Of a stretch of DNA of 64,000 nucleotides, positions 1-6,899 are shown piece by piece. The DNA lies in the NCBI RefSeq assembly GCF_031119335.1, contig NZ_JAVHXT010000001.1, positions 346,548 to 410,547 of the forward strand, written 5' to 3'. Made by a program: the position numbers and the translations under genes. Source of the DNA: Pedobacter sp. Lineage in GTDB: Bacteria; Bacteroidota; Bacteroidia; Sphingobacteriales; Sphingobacteriaceae. Position 1 is the first letter of the stretch, and every line of letters starts with the position of its first letter. The notes under the pieces were generated by a model that ran no database searches, had not been told where the DNA came from, and was given only the letters and a program-made list of their open reading frames with translations.

Positions 1-80
1 TCGCTCCCGGAGAATTTAAAGGCTTTCCCATCGCCCAACTAGACGAAGCAATTTCTTGGTTAAAAATAAAATCTGAATAG
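1..80 (+). CDS. C-terminal fragment of an unidentified protein
   Basis: The frame starting at base 3 is open from the window edge to a TAG stop at 78-80 and encodes 25 residues ending in WLKIKSE. The next gene starts 2 nt later on the same strand, which is the spacing of an operon and supports this being a real gene end. Too little remains to name the family. Confidence 0.6.
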   Translation, partial: APGEFKGFPIAQLDEAISWLKIKSE

Positions 81-82
81 TT

Positions 83-520
83 ATGAGATGGATTAGAAAT
101 ATGGCTGCAGGCCTAATGGGCTCTGTTGCGTTAAACATACTGCACGAAGTAATAAGAAAAAATATGAGCAATGCACCAAAGATAAATTTGATTGGTGCAG
201 AAGCCGTAAATAAAACATTAAGCCAATACGGTAGGCCAATACAAAACCCAGATGATTTGCACAAGGTAACGCTTGAATTGGATCTTATTGCAAATGCGGC
301 CTATTATAGCGCAATAGGTGGCAACGGAAAATACATTTGGCCTAAAGCTATTGCAATGGGATTAAGTGCGGGCATTGGCGCATTGAAACTTCCACAACCT
401 TTGGGCTTAGACCCAACACCGGTAACTGCAACTACACAAAAACAAGTGATGACTGTTGGCTACTATCTTTTCGGAGCTTTGGTTACCGCTTTTGCACTTA
501 AAACAATTTTAAAACCTTAA
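83..520 (+). CDS. Small membrane protein of unknown function
   Basis: This 145-residue protein has a hydrophobic helix near the N-terminus (about residues 7-24) and another at the C-terminus (about 125-142). Between them is a polar stretch with several helix-prone segments. I do not recognise the family. It starts 2 nt after the preceding gene and ends 14 nt before a pyridoxamine-oxidase-fold gene, so the three are probably co-transcribed. An inner-membrane location is inferred from the two helices. The reverse-strand frame overlapping its start is judged to be a shadow. Confidence 0.6.
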   Translation: MRWIRNMAAGLMGSVALNILHEVIRKNMSNAPKINLIGAEAVNKTLSQYGRPIQNPDDLHKVTLELDLIANAAYYSAIGGNGKYIWPKAIAMGLSAGIGALKLPQPLGLDPTPVTATTQKQVMTVGYYLFGALVTAFALKTILKP

Positions 521-534
521 AAATCAAATATAAC

Positions 535-1095
535 ATGGAACAATCAAATATGAGTAGAGATAGCTCTAACAATACACAAAATACCGCAGATCATATTAAA
601 TCTTTAGAAGGAAAAGAGGCGGTAGAAAAATTACAGGAATTGGCCAAAGGTGCCGAAAACTGTTTTTTCTGTACTAGTATTAAAACGGGTTTGCCGCTTT
701 CGGTAAGGCCAATGTCTGTGTTAGATGTGGATGATAACGGAAACCTCTGGTTTATGAGCCAAGTTGACAGTGCGAAAAATAAAGAAATAGAAGCAGATCC
801 GTTTACGCATTTGTTTTTTCAGCACCACAAAAATTCTGGTTTCTTGAATATATATGGTATCAGCGAAATTATTGAAGACAGAAAGAAAATAGAAGAACTT
901 TGGAACCCACTGCTTAAGGTTTGGTTTCAAGATGGCAAAGAAGATGATAAAATAAGTGTAATTAAGGTAGAACCAACTGATGTTTATTATTGGGATACTA
1001 AACACGGTGAAGCCATAGCGTTTATTAAAATGGCGGCTTCTATCATTACAGGCAAAACGATGGATGATTCGGTGGAGGGGAAATTAGAGGTGTAG
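535..1095 (+). CDS. Pyridoxamine 5'-phosphate oxidase-fold protein (general stress protein 26 type)
   Basis: A 186-residue protein with the split-barrel flavin-binding fold of the general stress protein 26 / Pyridox_oxase_2 group. Visible landmarks are the strand NCFFCTSIKTGLPLSVRPM (about residues 42-60), then NLWFMSQVDSAKNKEI and the late YYWDTKHGEA segment, which are in the usual order and spacing. Family members bind FMN or a related cofactor and are often stress-induced, but the substrate is rarely known. The first 25 residues are polar and may not be folded; ATG codons at 535 and 550 are both possible starts. It follows a small membrane protein gene by 14 nt, suggesting an operon. Confidence 0.8.
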   Translation: MEQSNMSRDSSNNTQNTADHIKSLEGKEAVEKLQELAKGAENCFFCTSIKTGLPLSVRPMSVLDVDDNGNLWFMSQVDSAKNKEIEADPFTHLFFQHHKNSGFLNIYGISEIIEDRKKIEELWNPLLKVWFQDGKEDDKISVIKVEPTDVYYWDTKHGEAIAFIKMAASIITGKTMDDSVEGKLEV

Positions 1096-1122
1096 CCAAG
1101 AAATAGCGACATTAAAATCTAG

Positions 1123-1190
1123 ACCCGATAGTAGCGAGCACGTAGCGGCAAACCTATGTGTTTGCCCGGAGTAAAGCGAATAGCTCCGAT
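1123..1190 (+). repeat. Dispersed composite repeat, copy A
   Basis: A left arm beginning ACCCGATAGTAGCGAGCACG and a right arm GGAGTAAAGCGAATAGCTCC enclose a hairpin core (GGCAAAC 1147-1153 with GTTTGCC 1160-1166). The same arms around a different hairpin occur at 50144-50209. More diverged forms with a longer core lie at 59863-60017 and, reversed, at 49949-50110. Confidence 0.65.
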
Positions 1191-1298
1191 GAAAGATACT
1201 GGGCAGGCAGGATTGAAGAGAGCGAAGACGTAATGTTTTCGCTCTTCTTATTTTAAAAGGTTTTGCATACTCTGGGCTTATTGCTAAATTGCCATATC

Positions 1299-2336
1299 AT
1301 GAACCGTAAACTATTCCTATCTTCATTATTGCCAGCTTCGGCTATGTTATACGCTTTTAAAAGTAATGCCGCCACTAACGTATTGACCACCGAAACGGCT
1401 GCAAAACATAAAAGACCGCCGTATTTAAAGCCAGGAGATTTGATAGGGATAACTTGTCCGGCGGGATTTATTACCCACGAAGAAGTTGAACCCGCCATAC
1501 AGCAAATGGAAAGTTGGGGATTTAAGGTGGTAAAAGGCAAAACGGTTGGTGCTAGAGATTTTACTTTTGGCGGTACCGACCAAGAGCGTTTAGCCGATCT
1601 GCAAGAAATGTTGAACGACACCAGTATCAAGGCTATTATGTGTGCTCGTGGCGGTTACGGAGCGGTAAGAATTGTTGATCAGTTGGATTTTAGCATATTT
1701 AAAATATCGCCTAAATGGCTAATTGGTTTTAGTGATATCACCATTTTGCATTGCCATTTAAATAGTAATTATCGTTTTGCAAGTATTCATTCTAAAATGT
1801 GCAATAGTTTTCCGTCTGATTGGAGCAAGGCAGAGCCGATACAAATTGATACCATTAAATCTATTGAGAAAGCTTTGAAAGGAGAGGAGTTGATGAGATA
1901 TGAAGCTGCCTATCAAAGCAATAATAGGGTTGGGGAGGCAGAAGGAGAATTGATTGGCGGTAATTTACGCTGCATCGAAAACTTAGCTGGAAGTGCATCG
2001 GAAATTAAAACGGATGGCAAAATTTTGTTTGTGGAGGATGTTGGTGAATACCTATATAGTATAGATAGAATGTTTTATAATCTGAAACGAGCAGGGAAGC
2101 TAAAGAAATTAAAAGGTTTAGTTGTGGGTGGTTTTAGAGTGAAGAAAGATGATGATAATGATGGTTTTGGCAGAACTTTGGAACAGATTGTAATGGATAA
2201 GGTGAAAGAGTTTGGTTATCCGGTGTGTTTTGATTTTCCTGTTGGGCACCAAAAAGCTAACTATGCCTTAAAATGTGGCGTAAAACATAAATTAACGGTT
2301 GGTGAGCAAGGTACTATTCTACAAGAGCTAGCTTAG
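1299..2336 (+). CDS. LD-carboxypeptidase (muramoyltetrapeptide carboxypeptidase, peptidase family S66)
   Basis: Family S66 enzymes remove the terminal D-alanine from murein tetrapeptides during cell-wall recycling. The 345-residue product shows the family landmarks: GDLIGITCPAG near the start, ARGGYGAVR, the IGFSDIT elbow that carries the nucleophile serine, and a late FPVGHQKANYAL with the expected histidine; a conserved acid lies in EDVGEYLYSIDRM. The ATG at 1299 is preferred over the upstream in-frame codon at 1263 because it gives a clean signal peptide (NRKLFLSSLLPASAMLYA), so export to the periplasm is likely. The 3' end overlaps the convergent MBL gene by 23 nt. Confidence 0.88.
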   Translation: MNRKLFLSSLLPASAMLYAFKSNAATNVLTTETAAKHKRPPYLKPGDLIGITCPAGFITHEEVEPAIQQMESWGFKVVKGKTVGARDFTFGGTDQERLADLQEMLNDTSIKAIMCARGGYGAVRIVDQLDFSIFKISPKWLIGFSDITILHCHLNSNYRFASIHSKMCNSFPSDWSKAEPIQIDTIKSIEKALKGEELMRYEAAYQSNNRVGEAEGELIGGNLRCIENLAGSASEIKTDGKILFVEDVGEYLYSIDRMFYNLKRAGKLKKLKGLVVGGFRVKKDDDNDGFGRTLEQIVMDKVKEFGYPVCFDFPVGHQKANYALKCGVKHKLTVGEQGTILQELA

Positions 2337-3108
2337 TTTGCGCTACACCAATGTGGTAAATGGGCGTTTCCTGCAAGCGGGAAGCTACTATGATTTCTAC
2401 ACCGTTAGCTACTTCGTTAAATAATCTTTGCACCAAATCTGGACAATTATTTTCCCTGCTTAAGTGAGATAGGAAAAGGTGGCTCATGAAATTGGAGCGA
2501 TGGTTGGTAAACAAATCCAAAGCTTTTTTATTAGACAAGTGACCATTTCCACCACTAATTCTTCTCTTTAAGAAATATGGATAGTTGCCGTTCTGTAGCA
2601 TTTCATCACAGTAATTAGCTTCTAGAAATGCTGCGTGGCATTGTTTAAAATGATGGATCAAGTTCTCGCAGTGGTCGCCAATATCTGTAAAAATACCAAT
2701 CTTGATATCTTTATAAGTTACCGTAAAGCTGTGTGGTTCGGCTGCATCGTGCAATTTTGGAAAGGTAGTTACTTCTAAATTTCCGATGTTGATGGTTGAG
2801 GTGCCGGAAAAACCATAAATCAAATGCTGCGGTAACATTTGCTTGCCACTTATATGTGTTTTGGTAGTAATGTAAATTGGTAACTGATATTTCTTTGCTA
2901 GTACTGGCAAGCCTCTAATATGGTCAGAATGTTCGTGACTAATGAAAATAGCTTTTACTTTTTGCATACTTAGCCCGAGTCTAGCGAGTCGTGCCTCAGT
3001 TTCTTTGCAGCTTAAACCTGCATCTATAAGCACCGCATCTTCATCGTTTCCAACGTAGAAACAATTGCCGTTGCTGCCTGTATTAAGTGAAGTAATATAT
3101 AATGACAT
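2314..3108 (-). CDS. MBL-fold metallohydrolase, YycJ/WalJ-like
   Basis: A 264-residue cytoplasmic beta-lactamase-fold hydrolase. The metal-binding motif SHEHSDH is at about residues 57-63, and LIDAGLSCKE precedes it, as in the YycJ (WalJ/VicX) group. Downstream landmarks are FTDIGDHCEN, the glycine-rich RRISGGNGHLSNKKA with its histidine, and LFLSHLSRENN. In Firmicutes the homologue is linked to cell-wall and DNA-repair phenotypes; its role in Bacteroidetes is not established. It is transcribed towards the LD-carboxypeptidase gene and overlaps its end, so the two mRNAs are complementary over 23 nt. Confidence 0.87.
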   Translation of the reverse strand: MSLYITSLNTGSNGNCFYVGNDEDAVLIDAGLSCKETEARLARLGLSMQKVKAIFISHEHSDHIRGLPVLAKKYQLPIYITTKTHISGKQMLPQHLIYGFSGTSTINIGNLEVTTFPKLHDAAEPHSFTVTYKDIKIGIFTDIGDHCENLIHHFKQCHAAFLEANYCDEMLQNGNYPYFLKRRISGGNGHLSNKKALDLFTNHRSNFMSHLFLSHLSRENNCPDLVQRLFNEVANGVEIIVASRLQETPIYHIGVAQTKLALVE

Positions 3109-3304
3109 TCATCACAAAGGTCGAGAATTTTAATGCGTTTCTGATTAATAAATTTTAAACATTTATATGGTAGATATTATGTTTTTTAATGGTCATATAG
3201 AATAGCCATGTTAACTTTATCTGTATTTGTTCTTTTTGAAATATGGTTATTTCGTAAATTGGAAAAACATAGCCATTTGATTACTGTTTTTAAAAGAAAA
3301 AACC

Positions 3305-3700
3305 ATGGAAGAAAAATACAATAACGCCACGCCGCAGCGACCATCGGGGCATAGGGCTTTAGATGGTCAGTTGGTTTCTGTAGACCTGCCAAGGTATATC
3401 ACAGAAATTAAAAGTGAAGCAGCTTATCATGAAAATGGTAAGAATGCAATAACTGTTTTTAAGTCGGAACATGCCACCACGACATTGGTAGCGCTAAAAA
3501 ATGGTGAAAAAATTCAATCTGGTATAGAAGAGCAACATTTGCTAATGAGTTTGTATGTAATAGAAGGCAGTATAAGTTTTTTAGCTAACGGTAAAGAAGA
3601 GTATCTTTCAGTAGGTCAGTTAATTAACTATCATCATGAGCGCTCTTTTCAAGCATCAGCACACGCCGATTGCGTTTGTTTATTAACCGTTATTAAATAA
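3305..3700 (+). CDS. Small cupin-like protein
   Basis: A 131-residue soluble protein. The central part, from ATTTLVALKNGEKI through LLMSLYVIEGSISFLANG to GQLINYHHERSFQA, has the strand pattern of a single cupin barrel with a glycine-rich turn. The classical first metal motif is not complete, so metal binding is uncertain. The first 45 residues are polar and resemble nothing I know. Its neighbours (histone-like protein, monooxygenase-fold protein) do not indicate a pathway. Confidence 0.6.
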   Translation: MEEKYNNATPQRPSGHRALDGQLVSVDLPRYITEIKSEAAYHENGKNAITVFKSEHATTTLVALKNGEKIQSGIEEQHLLMSLYVIEGSISFLANGKEEYLSVGQLINYHHERSFQASAHADCVCLLTVIK

Positions 3701-3766
3701 AAACACATCGAAAGAATGTGAATTGTTAAAAAATAACTCTAAAAAAGAATATCAAAAAAATAAAGA

Positions 3767-3800
3767 TTTGCTTGTTTATTCCGTTTAAATGATATATTTG
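3767..3800 (+). promoter_or_regulatory. Bacteroidetes-type promoter of the histone H1-like gene
   Basis: TTTG at 3767-3770 and TATATTTG at 3793-3800 match the -33 and -7 consensus (TTTG, TAnnTTTG), separated by 22 nt, slightly longer than the usual 19-21. The -7 box ends 23 nt before the ATG at 3824. Confidence 0.75.
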
Positions 3801-3823
3801 ACCAATAAATTAAAATTATAACA

Positions 3824-4003
3824 ATGGAAAAATTTGCAAAAGTTAAAGAAGTAGTAGCTGCTATCGAAGCAGACGTAGAAAAATTTTATAATGCAGGTAA
3901 TTCAGCTGCAGGTACAAGAGTGCGTAAAGCGATGCAAGATCTTAAAGGTTTAGCTCAAGAAATTCGTACTGAAGTTACAGAGAAAAAAAATAGCGCAAAA
4001 TAA
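3824..4003 (+). CDS. Histone H1-like DNA-binding protein (Bacteroidetes Hc1-type)
   Basis: A 59-residue, lysine-rich, helical protein beginning MEKFAKVKEVVAAIEADVEK, with the GNSAAGTRVRKAMQDLKGLA core typical of the small histone H1 family found across Bacteroidetes. These proteins are thought to coat or compact DNA. The gene has an almost ideal promoter 23 nt upstream and a strong intrinsic terminator 22 nt downstream, so it forms its own transcription unit, probably highly expressed. It is short enough to be missed by length-filtered gene calls. Confidence 0.88.
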   Translation: MEKFAKVKEVVAAIEADVEKFYNAGNSAAGTRVRKAMQDLKGLAQEIRTEVTEKKNSAK

Positions 4004-4025
4004 TAAAACGCTCAACGTAATTATG

Positions 4026-4057
4026 AAAGACCTTGTTGTTTTACAAGGTCTTTTTTT
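4026..4057 (+). terminator. Intrinsic terminator of the histone H1-like gene
   Basis: A 10-bp perfect stem AAAGACCTTG / CAAGGTCTTT (4026-4035 and 4044-4053) with an 8-nt loop, followed by a run of T to 4057. Confidence 0.9.
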
Positions 4058-4110
4058 ATACCTTAACCAAAGAAAAAAGAGTATTTTACATACTTAACAG
4101 ATAAAAGGAG

Positions 4111-4422
4111 ATGATTGCAGTACAAGTTACTTATAAAATTAACGCCAATTTTGTAGAGGAGAATGAACGTAATATCGCTGCCTTTCTGAACGATTTTAAA
4201 GAATTACGCAATAGCAAGTTCTTATACCATGTTTTTGTGAAAGAGGATGGACTAACGTTTGTACATGTTTCTATGTATCAAAATGAAGAGGTACAACAAG
4301 AAGTTTTAAATACGCCTAGTTTTGTTGCGTTTCAAAAACAACGAGATGAGAAAGGCTTAACAGAAGCTCCTACCGTAGAGCGCTTACAACATGTAGGTTC
4401 TTCGCTAGGGCTGGTGAAATAA
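4111..4422 (+). CDS. ABM-like small alpha/beta barrel protein
   Basis: A 103-residue protein whose pattern (strand MIAVQVTYKI, helix with ENERNIAAFLNDFKEL, strand FLYHVFVKEDGLTFVHVSMY, helix with VLNTPSFVAFQKQRDEKGL) fits the dimeric ferredoxin-like fold of antibiotic-biosynthesis-monooxygenase-type proteins. Such proteins often act on small quinone-like or oxidised compounds, but no catalytic residue can be assigned here. It stands alone between two terminators and has its own downstream hairpin. Confidence 0.6.
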   Translation: MIAVQVTYKINANFVEENERNIAAFLNDFKELRNSKFLYHVFVKEDGLTFVHVSMYQNEEVQQEVLNTPSFVAFQKQRDEKGLTEAPTVERLQHVGSSLGLVK

Positions 4423-4435
4423 ATATTAAGCCGAG

Positions 4436-4465
4436 AATGTCATGCAAATTTGTATGACATTTTTA
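4436..4465 (+). terminator. Intrinsic terminator of the ABM-like gene
   Basis: An 8-bp perfect stem AATGTCAT / ATGACATT (4436-4443 and 4454-4461) followed by TTTT. Confidence 0.75.
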
Positions 4466-4540
4466 TTATCTAGTTAAAGGTTAAAACCCTGCAATTTTAT
4501 TGCAGCTACTTTAGTTTCTATAAATGTTTAATCAATTTTA

Positions 4541-4629
4541 CGTCATCTCGACGAGGCACGAGGAGAGATCTAAAAACTATATCTTTTCCTTATCGCTAGA
4601 TCTCTCCTCCTAGCTTCGTCGAGATGACG
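4541..4629. repeat. Long palindromic repeat of the CGTCAT type
   Basis: Arms 4541-4572 and 4597-4629 are nearly perfect inverted copies. They begin CGTCATCTCGACGA and end TCGTCGAGATGACG, with AGATCTCTCC-type inner arms around a loop of about 24 nt. It is related to the palindromes at 5270-5358, 49981-50067 and 59895-59976, which share the CGTCAT ends. Confidence 0.8.
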
Positions 4630-4704
4630 ATGATTTTTTGGACTTTCAGTCCGCCATAAAAACTATGGATTTCAAGTCTATAGAGGTTTATTTAGTACCA
4701 ATAG

Positions 4705-4920
4705 TTATTCTTCAGTATCTTTCTTCTCATCTAAGTCGCCAGGAAAGTCTTCCGATGAACTACCAGTTCTACTTTGATCTTCATTTGGATATTGATTTGG
4801 TTTGTCAGAAGAGCCTGTATAGGCATCATCCGTTAATGAATCATAGCCTTGCGTTCCAGTGTTGTCATAACCATCTCTAGGTTTAATCTTCTGATCTGTT
4901 TTTTCTTCTTTCTTTGCCAT
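4705..4920 (-). CDS. Small acidic hydrophilic protein
   Basis: A 71-residue, highly charged protein without hydrophobic segments (start MAKKEEKTDQKIKPRDGYDN, acidic end), probably disordered. I do not recognise the family. The gene begins 5 nt after the small lipoprotein gene upstream, so they form a two-gene operon. The frame on the opposite strand at 4638-4880 has an unnatural composition and is treated as a shadow. Confidence 0.5.
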   Translation of the reverse strand: MAKKEEKTDQKIKPRDGYDNTGTQGYDSLTDDAYTGSSDKPNQYPNEDQSRTGSSSEDFPGDLDEKKDTEE

Positions 4921-4925
4921 TTTAT

Positions 4926-5147
4926 TTATCTATTGCTATTGTTCATCGAATCCATTCTAATGTTATCAGTTCCTAATGCTGGACTATCTATTATCATATC
5001 TCCATTATTGGTAGTAGAATCCATTTGAGGTCTGTCTGCAATAACTGAATCGGCTAGGTGACCTTCTTCAGCTGAGGTGCCACTATTACAGCCGCACCAA
5101 TAAAATGCCGTAGAGGTAATGATGAATACTAAATGTCGTTTTCTCAT
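4926..5147 (-). CDS. Small putative exported lipoprotein
   Basis: The chosen ATG at 5147 gives 73 residues starting MRKRHLVFIITSTAFYWCGC, a short basic then hydrophobic leader ending at cysteines. The lipobox is not canonical (Trp-Cys-Gly before the second Cys), so lipidation is only probable. The rest is a polar, Asp/Ser/Met-rich tail with repeated short motifs (DSTTNNGDMIIDSP and similar). An in-frame start 30 nt upstream would spoil the leader and is rejected. It is followed after 5 nt by another small hydrophilic protein gene. Function unknown. Confidence 0.55.
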   Translation of the reverse strand: MRKRHLVFIITSTAFYWCGCNSGTSAEEGHLADSVIADRPQMDSTTNNGDMIIDSPALGTDNIRMDSMNNSNR

Positions 5148-5202
5148 AAAAATTTCTTCTCTAGGAATAAATAACAATTAATAGCTGATCTTGTTGTTGC
5201 TC

Positions 5203-5383
5203 ATTAACGTGAATTATGGATGTTTTTATTTGGCTATCAACATATTAAATGTTATAAAATTTAAAAATGCCGTCATTGCGAGGCACGAAGCAATCCTAAA
5301 GCAATAAGTTTATGCCCCTGCCATAGTTGTAAGATTGCTTCGTGCCTCGCAATGACGGATTAAGACCCATAATTCACGTTAAT
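5203..5383. repeat. Nested palindromic element
   Basis: The outer arms are a 17-bp perfect inverted repeat (5203-5219 ATTAACGTGAATTATGG and 5367-5383). Inside them lies a second inverted repeat of about 29 bp (5270-5298 and 5330-5358) starting CCGTCATTGCGAGGCACGAA. The inner part belongs to the CGTCAT palindrome family; the outer arms are not seen on the other copies. Confidence 0.8.
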
Positions 5384-5515
5384 TAATAACTTGTGTAAGT
5401 AAATAGTTTTCCTGATTTTGGGAAAAGAACCTCATATCAGTGATTTCGGTAAAAGAATTTAAATAGAACTTTTTCAAGGATTATTGGTTTCTTAGTCATA
5501 TCAAATTACATACGG

Positions 5516-6289
5516 ATGAAAAAGATATTTCCAATAGTAAACGGCGTTGCACTTGTTAGTACCGTTTTCGTAAACTACTTATCAAACTCTGGAGCTTTTA
5601 ATGGAAATACAATGAAAACGGTTTCCGACCGTTATTTTAATCTTTTTACGCCGGCAGGTTACGCTTTTTCCATTTGGGGATTGATTTATCTTGGTTTGTT
5701 TTCATTTGCCATTTATACGGGTAGAAGTTTGTTTAACAAGCAAGAGCCACATCCAGTAGTTGATAAAATTGGATGGTGGTTTTTAATCTCATGCCTATGC
5801 AATTCGTTTTGGGTAGCCGCTTGGTTATATAATTATACTTTATTAAGTGTTGGCTTAATGGCGATGATATTGATATCACTATTAAAAATTATTTTGAACC
5901 TACACATTAGTTTAGTGGAGGAAAATATCAAAGACTACCTTTTTATCTCTATACCTTTTACTTTATACGTAGGGTGGATATCTGTAGCAATCATTGCTAA
6001 TATTGCGGCATATTTAACTAAGATCCAATGGGATGGTTTTGGGTTAAGCACTTCTAATTGGGCTATGATTATGATTGTAATTGCAGGGCTGGTTAATGTT
6101 TATATGGTAACGCAGCGTAATATGCGTGCTTATGGTCTGGTTGGTATTTGGGCGCTATTAGCAATTGCTTCAAATCAATCAGCCGATGCTAAAGCTATAG
6201 TTTACACTTGTTATGGTGTATCTGTGGTAATTTTACTGAGTATTTTGATGAATTTTGCCAAGCCTAAGTATAAGGTTACTTCCTTATAA
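5516..6289 (+). CDS. TspO/MBR-like tryptophan-rich membrane protein
   Basis: A 257-residue integral membrane protein with about seven hydrophobic segments. The stretch FTPAGYAFSIWGLIYLGLF (about residues 44-62) and the Trp-rich GWWFLISCLCNSFWVAAWLY (about 85-104) resemble the longer TspO-like proteins of Bacteroidetes, often labelled tryptophan-rich sensory proteins. Classical TspO has five helices and about 160 residues and binds porphyrins or cholesterol; this longer form has no proven ligand. It is a single-gene unit with no clear promoter or terminator. Confidence 0.65.
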   Translation: MKKIFPIVNGVALVSTVFVNYLSNSGAFNGNTMKTVSDRYFNLFTPAGYAFSIWGLIYLGLFSFAIYTGRSLFNKQEPHPVVDKIGWWFLISCLCNSFWVAAWLYNYTLLSVGLMAMILISLLKIILNLHISLVEENIKDYLFISIPFTLYVGWISVAIIANIAAYLTKIQWDGFGLSTSNWAMIMIVIAGLVNVYMVTQRNMRAYGLVGIWALLAIASNQSADAKAIVYTCYGVSVVILLSILMNFAKPKYKVTSL

Positions 6290-6420
6290 TACGGTTTTTT
6301 TACTAATAGGATGTAAATAATAAGGGCATTAAGCTTGGTTTTGTGTTTTTTGAATGGTTAAAAGCCATTTAAAATTCTTTTCATATAATATAGATTAGCT
6401 TCACGAAGTTTTGTGACAGA

Positions 6421-6482
6421 TTATCGAAACATTTCAGTAAATAGTCTTCGACGAGTTCGGACTGATGGTAATTTTTCGATAA
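6421..6482. repeat. Palindromic sequence downstream of the LOV operon
   Basis: A 9-bp inverted repeat TTATCGAAA (6421-6429) and TTTCGATAA (6474-6482) surrounds a smaller one, AGTC (6443-6446) and GACT (6460-6463). It lies 64 nt beyond the stop codon of the minus-strand response regulator gene and has no T-run, so it is not a normal terminator. Confidence 0.5.
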
Positions 6483-6545
6483 GTTTTATACAGCTTCCAG
6501 ATCATCTTAGCTGGAATTAACATTTTAAAGAATTATATTATTCAC

Positions 6546-6899
6546 TTATAAATGTTCTAGTTGTTCTATTAAATCTTCTATATCAAAAGGTTTAGCAATG
6601 AAATTGTTAGCTCCAGCATCCATTGCAACAGTTTGTGCATCTCTACCTGCCGACATGACCATAACTTTTAGCTTGTTTAATGCAGGATCAGTACGTATCG
6701 TCTTCAAAATATCCTCACCAGAGAGCACAGGCATCCATAGGTCTAGGAGTAAAAGTTCAATGTTTTCTTCGTGTAGCCTCTTTACTAACTTCCGGCTGTC
6801 AACCTCGGTACTTACCACAAAAGAAGTGTCTTCCATAATAATTTCTACCATTTCTAAAATAGCAATGTCATCATCACAAATCATTAATTTTTTATTCAT
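6546..6899 (-). CDS. Single-domain response regulator
   Basis: 117 residues forming only a CheY-like receiver domain: acidic pocket ICDDD at residues 7-11, phosphoacceptor Asp53 in LLLDLWMP, conserved Thr/Ser-type position in VMSAGRD and the lysine in FIAKPFD. There is no output domain. The ATG at 6899 is preferred because it lies 8 nt inside the end of the upstream sensor kinase gene, the translational-coupling arrangement of a cognate pair. It probably takes phosphate from the LOV kinase and signals by protein contact. Confidence 0.88.
   Translation of the reverse strand: MNKKLMICDDDIAILEMVEIIMEDTSFVVSTEVDSRKLVKRLHEENIELLLLDLWMPVLSGEDILKTIRTDPALNKLKVMVMSAGRDAQTVAMDAGANNFIAKPFDIEDLIEQLEHL

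Noticed and set aside
3186..3392. 68-codon minus-strand frame overlapping the cupin start
   Set aside because: Overlaps a better plus-strand gene and has no recognisable features.
4638..4880. 80-codon plus-strand frame opposite the small acidic protein
   Set aside because: It mirrors the minus-strand gene, begins inside repeat-derived sequence and has a His/Leu/Ser-rich composition typical of antisense frames.
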